A DNA stretch of 64,000 bases from Rugamonas sp045984285 (GTDB lineage: Bacteria; Pseudomonadota; Gammaproteobacteria; Burkholderiales; Burkholderiaceae_D): assembly GCF_045984285.3 (NCBI RefSeq), contig NZ_JBJQIK030000007.1, forward strand, positions 186,001 through 250,000, in the 5' to 3' direction. The notes under the pieces were generated by a model that saw only the letters and a program-made list of their open reading frames with translations, ran no database searches and was not told the DNA's origin. A program made the translations under genes and the position numbers. This document shows positions 60,832 to 64,000 of the stretch, in pieces. Position 1 is the first letter of the stretch. Each line of letters opens with the position of its first letter.

Positions 60832-62009
60832 GTTCCGGGTTCTTCTTCTTTGTCTTCGTCCACCTGCATGCTGAGCGATGCAGCGCCCGATGCGGCAGCC
60901 GCGCCGCCAGGCTCCTTGCGGTCGCCGTGCAGCTTGATCTGCAGGCGCAGGCCGTTGGTGGAGTCGGCATTGCGCAGCGCTTCTTCGTAGGAGATGTAGC
61001 CCTTATTATAAAGCTCGTACAGCGCCTGGTCGAAGGTGCACATGCCCAGCTCGCGCGACTTGTGCATGATCTCCTTGATGGCGTGGAAATTCCCCTTGAA
61101 GATCATCTCGGAAATGGTCGGCGTATTGAGCAGGATCTCGATCGCGGCCTTGCGCCCCTTGCCATCCTCGGTGCGGATCAGACGCTGCGACACAATCGCG
61201 CGCAGGTTCGAGGAAAGGTCCATCAGCAGCTGGTTGCGCCGCTCCTCCGGGAAGAAGTTGATGATGCGGTCCATGGTCTGGTTCGCATTATTGGCATGCA
61301 GGGTGCCAAGGCACAGGTGGCCGGTTTCGGCGAAGGCAATCGCATGCTCCATGGTTTCCGTATCGCGGATCTCGCCAATCAGGATCACATCCGGCGCCTG
61401 GCGCAAGGTGTTCTTCAGCGCGTGGTGCCATGAGTGGGTGTCCACACCCACTTCGCGGTGCGTGATCAGGCAGCCCTTGTTCTTGTGGACGTATTCCACC
61501 GGATCTTCCACCGTGATGATGTGGCCCGCCGAATTGGCGTTGCGGTAGTCGATCATCGCCGCCAGCGTGGTGGACTTGCCCGAGCCCGTGCCGCCAACCA
61601 CCAGCACCAGCCCGCGCTTGGTCATCACCACATCCTTCAGCACTTCCGGCAGGTCCAGCTTCTCGAAATTCGGAATCTCGGAAGCGATGGTGCGCACCAC
61701 CATGCCCACCTGTTGCTGCTGCACGAAGACATTCACACGGAAGCGGCACACATTCGGCAGCGAGATCGCGAAGTTGCACTCCATCTCCGCCTCGAACTCA
61801 TGGCGCTGCTTGTCGTTCATGATGGCGTAGGCCAGCGCCCGGGTCACGTCGCCGGTAAGGCGCTGCTGGCTCAGCGGCTTCATCGAGCCCTGGGATTTGA
61901 TGCTGGGCGGAAAATCTGCCGAGATGAACAGGTCCGAACCGCCAACCTGGTGCATTGCCTTCAGCAATTTGTGAATATAGGCCTGCGCCTCGTCGTGACC
62001 AAGAGTCAT
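60828..62009 (-). CDS. pilU: Type IV pilus retraction ATPase PilU
   Basis: 393 residues of the PilT/PilU family. Walker A GGTGSGKST, the Asp box EDPVEYVHK and the His box TGHLCLGTLHANNANQT are intact. The C-terminal tail after the ATPase core is acidic (VDEDKEEEPGT), in line with PilU rather than PilT. It helps PilT in twitching and DNA uptake. Its pilT partner is not adjacent. Confidence 0.92.
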   Translation of the reverse strand: MTLGHDEAQAYIHKLLKAMHQVGGSDLFISADFPPSIKSQGSMKPLSQQRLTGDVTRALAYAIMNDKQRHEFEAEMECNFAISLPNVCRFRVNVFVQQQQVGMVVRTIASEIPNFEKLDLPEVLKDVVMTKRGLVLVVGGTGSGKSTTLAAMIDYRNANSAGHIITVEDPVEYVHKNKGCLITHREVGVDTHSWHHALKNTLRQAPDVILIGEIRDTETMEHAIAFAETGHLCLGTLHANNANQTMDRIINFFPEERRNQLLMDLSSNLRAIVSQRLIRTEDGKGRKAAIEILLNTPTISEMIFKGNFHAIKEIMHKSRELGMCTFDQALYELYNKGYISYEEALRNADSTNGLRLQIKLHGDRKEPGGAAAASGAASLSMQVDEDKEEEPGT

Positions 62010-62110
62010 GCGATCCTCGCTATCGGTATGCGGTACATTATAGCCACCACTTTGTTACAGAAGACATTGCCATCGTTGCAAACGAGCATTGCCTGTGTTC
62101 AAATGACTTT

Positions 62111-63052
62111 ATGACACTTACCGAACTGAAATATATCGTCGCTGTTGCGCGAGCGAAACATTTCGGCCATGCTGCTGAAGCATGTTTCGTTGCCCAGCCA
62201 ACGTTATCGGTAGCCATCAAGAAACTCGAGGACGAGCTGGGCGTAACCCTGTTCGAGCGCGGCGGGGCCGAAATCTCCGTCACGCCGCTGGGCGCGCAAA
62301 TCGTGGCCCAGGCCGAGCGCGTGCTGGAACAGACCGCCGCCATCAAGGAACTCGCCAAGCAGAACAAGGATCCCCTGTCCGGCCCCCTGCGCCTGGGCGT
62401 GATCTATACCATCGGCCCCTACCTGCTGCCGCCGCTGGTCAAGCGCATGATCGAAAAGACCCCGCAGATGCCGCTGATCCTGCAGGAGAACTTCACGGTC
62501 AAGCTGCTGGAACTGCTGCGCCAGGGCGAACTGGACGCCGCCATCATGGCGCTGCCCCTGCCGGACCACGGCATGTCGATGAAGTCGCTGTACGACGAAC
62601 CTTTCGTGGTGGCGATGCCGGGCCAGCATCCCTGGACCGAACGCAAGAAGATTCCGGCCGAAGACCTGAAAAGCGAAACCATGCTCCTGCTGGGTAACGG
62701 CCACTGCTTCCGCGACCAGGTGCTGGAAGTGTGCCCGGAAATGGCGCGCTTCTCCACGCCGGGCAACGGCATGCAGCGCACCTTCGAAGGTTCCTCACTG
62801 GAAACTATCCGCCATATGGTCGCCAGCGGCATCGGCCTGACCGTGCTGCCGCGCGCCTCCGTGCAGGACATGGATACCAAAGAGGGCATGCTGCAGTTCC
62901 GCCCCTTCGCCTCACCCGAGCCTTCGCGCCGCGTGGTGATCGTGTGGCGCAAAAGCTTCACCCGCAAAGCCGCCATCGACGCCATCTGCGAAGCCGTCGC
63001 CCAGTGCGAACTGCCGGGCGTGACCATGCTGTGCAAGGACGAGGCGGAGTAA
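62111..63052 (+). CDS. oxyR: Hydrogen peroxide-sensing LysR regulator OxyR
   Basis: 313 residues from the ATG at 62111. The N-terminal helix-turn-helix (HFGHAAEACFVAQPTLSVAI) is followed by the effector domain. C199 and C208 (GNGHCFRDQVLEVCPE), exactly the positions of the redox-active pair in E. coli OxyR, form the disulphide switch. It should activate catalase/peroxidase genes. Divergent from pilU. Confidence 0.96.
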   Translation: MTLTELKYIVAVARAKHFGHAAEACFVAQPTLSVAIKKLEDELGVTLFERGGAEISVTPLGAQIVAQAERVLEQTAAIKELAKQNKDPLSGPLRLGVIYTIGPYLLPPLVKRMIEKTPQMPLILQENFTVKLLELLRQGELDAAIMALPLPDHGMSMKSLYDEPFVVAMPGQHPWTERKKIPAEDLKSETMLLLGNGHCFRDQVLEVCPEMARFSTPGNGMQRTFEGSSLETIRHMVASGIGLTVLPRASVQDMDTKEGMLQFRPFASPEPSRRVVIVWRKSFTRKAAIDAICEAVAQCELPGVTMLCKDEAE

Positions 63053-63085
63053 AATGCGGCGTTCACCACGCCACTGAGATACCCC

Positions 63086-63961
63086 GTGCAAGCCACCTCA
63101 CCCGCGCCAAGCAAACTTCAACTGTATTTCCGCCTCGTGCGGCTGGACAAGCCGATCGGCACCGTGCTGCTGCTGTGGCCCACGCTCAGCGCCTTGTGGC
63201 TGGCCTCGAACGGCGTGCCGGACTGGAAACTGCTGCTGATCTTCTGCCTCGGCACCTTCCTCATGCGTTCGGCCGGCTGCGCGGTGAATGACTACGCCGA
63301 CCAGGACTTCGACCGCCACGTCAAACGCACGGCGGAGCGCCCCATCACGAGCGGCCGCGTGAGCGGCAAGGAAGCGCTGGCGATTGCGGCGGTGCTTTCG
63401 GTCATGGCCTTCCTGCTGATCCAGCCGCTGAACACGCTGGTCAAACAGCTGAGCGTTGCCGCGCTGGTGCTGGCGGCCAGCTACCCCTACTTCAAGCGTT
63501 TCTTCGCGCTGCCGCAGGCCTACCTCGGCATTGCATTCGGCTTCGGCATCCCGATGGGCTTCGCCGCAGTGTACGGCGTGGTGCCGCCGGTGGCCTGGCT
63601 GCTCCTGCTCGGCAATATCTTCTGGACCCTGGCCTACGACACCGAATACGCCATGGTCGACCGGGACGACGACCTCAAGCTCGGCCTGAAAACCTCAGCC
63701 ATTACCTTTGGCCGCTACGACGTGGCCATCATCATGCTGTGCTACTTCCTGCACCTGGCTATCTGGCTGACGGTGGGCCTGCACTTCCATCTGGGCCTGT
63801 GGTTCCTGCTCGGCCTGGCCGTGGCGGCGGGCTGCGCCATCTACCATTACTTCCTGATCCGTTCACGCGAGCGTGCGCCGTGCTTTGCTGCATTCCGGCA
63901 CAATAATTATCTGGGCGCGGCTGTGTTCGCAGGTATCGCGCTCGACTACGCATTGCGCTGA
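63086..63961 (+). CDS. ubiA: 4-hydroxybenzoate octaprenyltransferase
   Basis: 291 residues starting at GTG. Eight or nine membrane helices. First Asp-rich motif NDYADQDFDRHVKRTAERP and second motif YAMVDRDDDLKLG are intact. It attaches the polyprenyl tail to 4-hydroxybenzoate in ubiquinone synthesis. Its GTG has no strong Shine-Dalgarno; it is 33 bp after oxyR. Confidence 0.96.
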   Translation: MQATSPAPSKLQLYFRLVRLDKPIGTVLLLWPTLSALWLASNGVPDWKLLLIFCLGTFLMRSAGCAVNDYADQDFDRHVKRTAERPITSGRVSGKEALAIAAVLSVMAFLLIQPLNTLVKQLSVAALVLAASYPYFKRFFALPQAYLGIAFGFGIPMGFAAVYGVVPPVAWLLLLGNIFWTLAYDTEYAMVDRDDDLKLGLKTSAITFGRYDVAIIMLCYFLHLAIWLTVGLHFHLGLWFLLGLAVAAGCAIYHYFLIRSRERAPCFAAFRHNNYLGAAVFAGIALDYALR

Positions 63962-63997
63962 TCGCGCATCCCTGCAATTCATCCGAAAGAGGCGATC

Positions 63998-64000
63998 ATG
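63998..64000 (+). CDS. Possible start codon of the next gene (edge)
   Basis: The window ends in an ATG preceded by GAAAGAGG at good spacing. Only the start codon is visible, so the product is unknown. Confidence 0.35.

Noticed and set aside
1..64000. CRISPR arrays, tRNA genes, transposases, integrases or attachment sites
   Set aside because: I looked for regularly spaced repeats, tRNA-like arms and recombinase motifs and saw none; the only repeats are the short palindromes listed.

Overview
The window reads as chromosome of a GC-rich betaproteobacterium, most likely Oxalobacteraceae (Massilia/Duganella-like). The reasons are the dcw cluster led by mraZ, the ftsY-ftsE-ftsX-rpoH arrangement with a CIRCE operator on rpoH, and the cytochrome oxidase cluster with its small beta-proteobacterial accessory proteins (DUF2970, DUF2909 and a 35-residue assembly peptide). 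PEP-CTERM sorting, PHB metabolism and dispersed GGTCAGGCA-loop palindromes point the same way. No sequence search was run, so the taxonomy is inference. I saw no tRNA, CRISPR array, transposase or prophage gene.

Layout. 1-7420 (minus): mraY (cut by the window edge), murF, murE, ftsI, ftsL, rsmH, mraZ, with stop/start overlaps and a promoter carrying four 10-bp-spaced MraZ-type repeats. 7837-9685 (minus): glpK just downstream of rnpB (RNase P RNA). 9798-14882: a TPP-dependent enzyme, a secreted protein, a porin with its terminator, and a MerR regulator with a cobalamin-binding domain. 14956-18798 (plus): ftsY, ftsE, ftsX and rpoH. 18931-24050: a lipoprotein, gamma-glutamyltransferase, a small operon of an atypical short cytochrome P450 and an ABM-fold monooxygenase facing an ArsR regulator, and a signal peptidase I.

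24054-31523 is the accessory part. It holds a LysR fragment, small ORFs, a fatty acid desaturase, a cold-shock protein, an orphan RsbRD-type histidine kinase, a ribbon-helix-helix protein, a PHB-depolymerase-family esterase, and two copies of an unrecognised protein family with small ORFs around them. 31747-34751 (minus) is a TerD / AIM24 / TerD / DUF475 stress-type cluster facing a NhaR-like LysR. A PEP-CTERM protein follows. 36417-43622 is a complete CecR-YbhGFSR-type export system (TetR regulator, HlyD adaptor, double ABC ATPase, two permeases, outer-membrane channel) with a 22-bp palindrome in the divergent promoter.

43706-48286 has a CNNM/CorC-type protein, a secreted protein, remnants of two genes beside a perfect palindrome, an AraC regulator and an AI-2E-type permease. 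48325-57204 (mostly minus) is the aa3/caa3 cytochrome c oxidase locus in transcription order ctaC, ctaD, small peptide, ctaG, DUF2970, ctaE, then SURF1, SCO-like, ctaA, ctaB, SCO1. ctaA carries two copies of the dispersed repeat in frame. 57545-63961: BioC-like methyltransferase, comF, trmL, DUF421 protein, hldE-type adenylyltransferase, pilU, oxyR, ubiA.

Most of the window is housekeeping. The observations most worth following are the stem-variable, loop-constant palindrome family (including the copies inside ctaA and the copy that supplies stop codons to two convergent reading frames), the compact P450 lacking usual motifs, the paired unknown family at 29.7-31.3 kb, the CarH-like cobalamin motif in the MerR protein, and the operators at rpoH, mraZ and the ybh operon.
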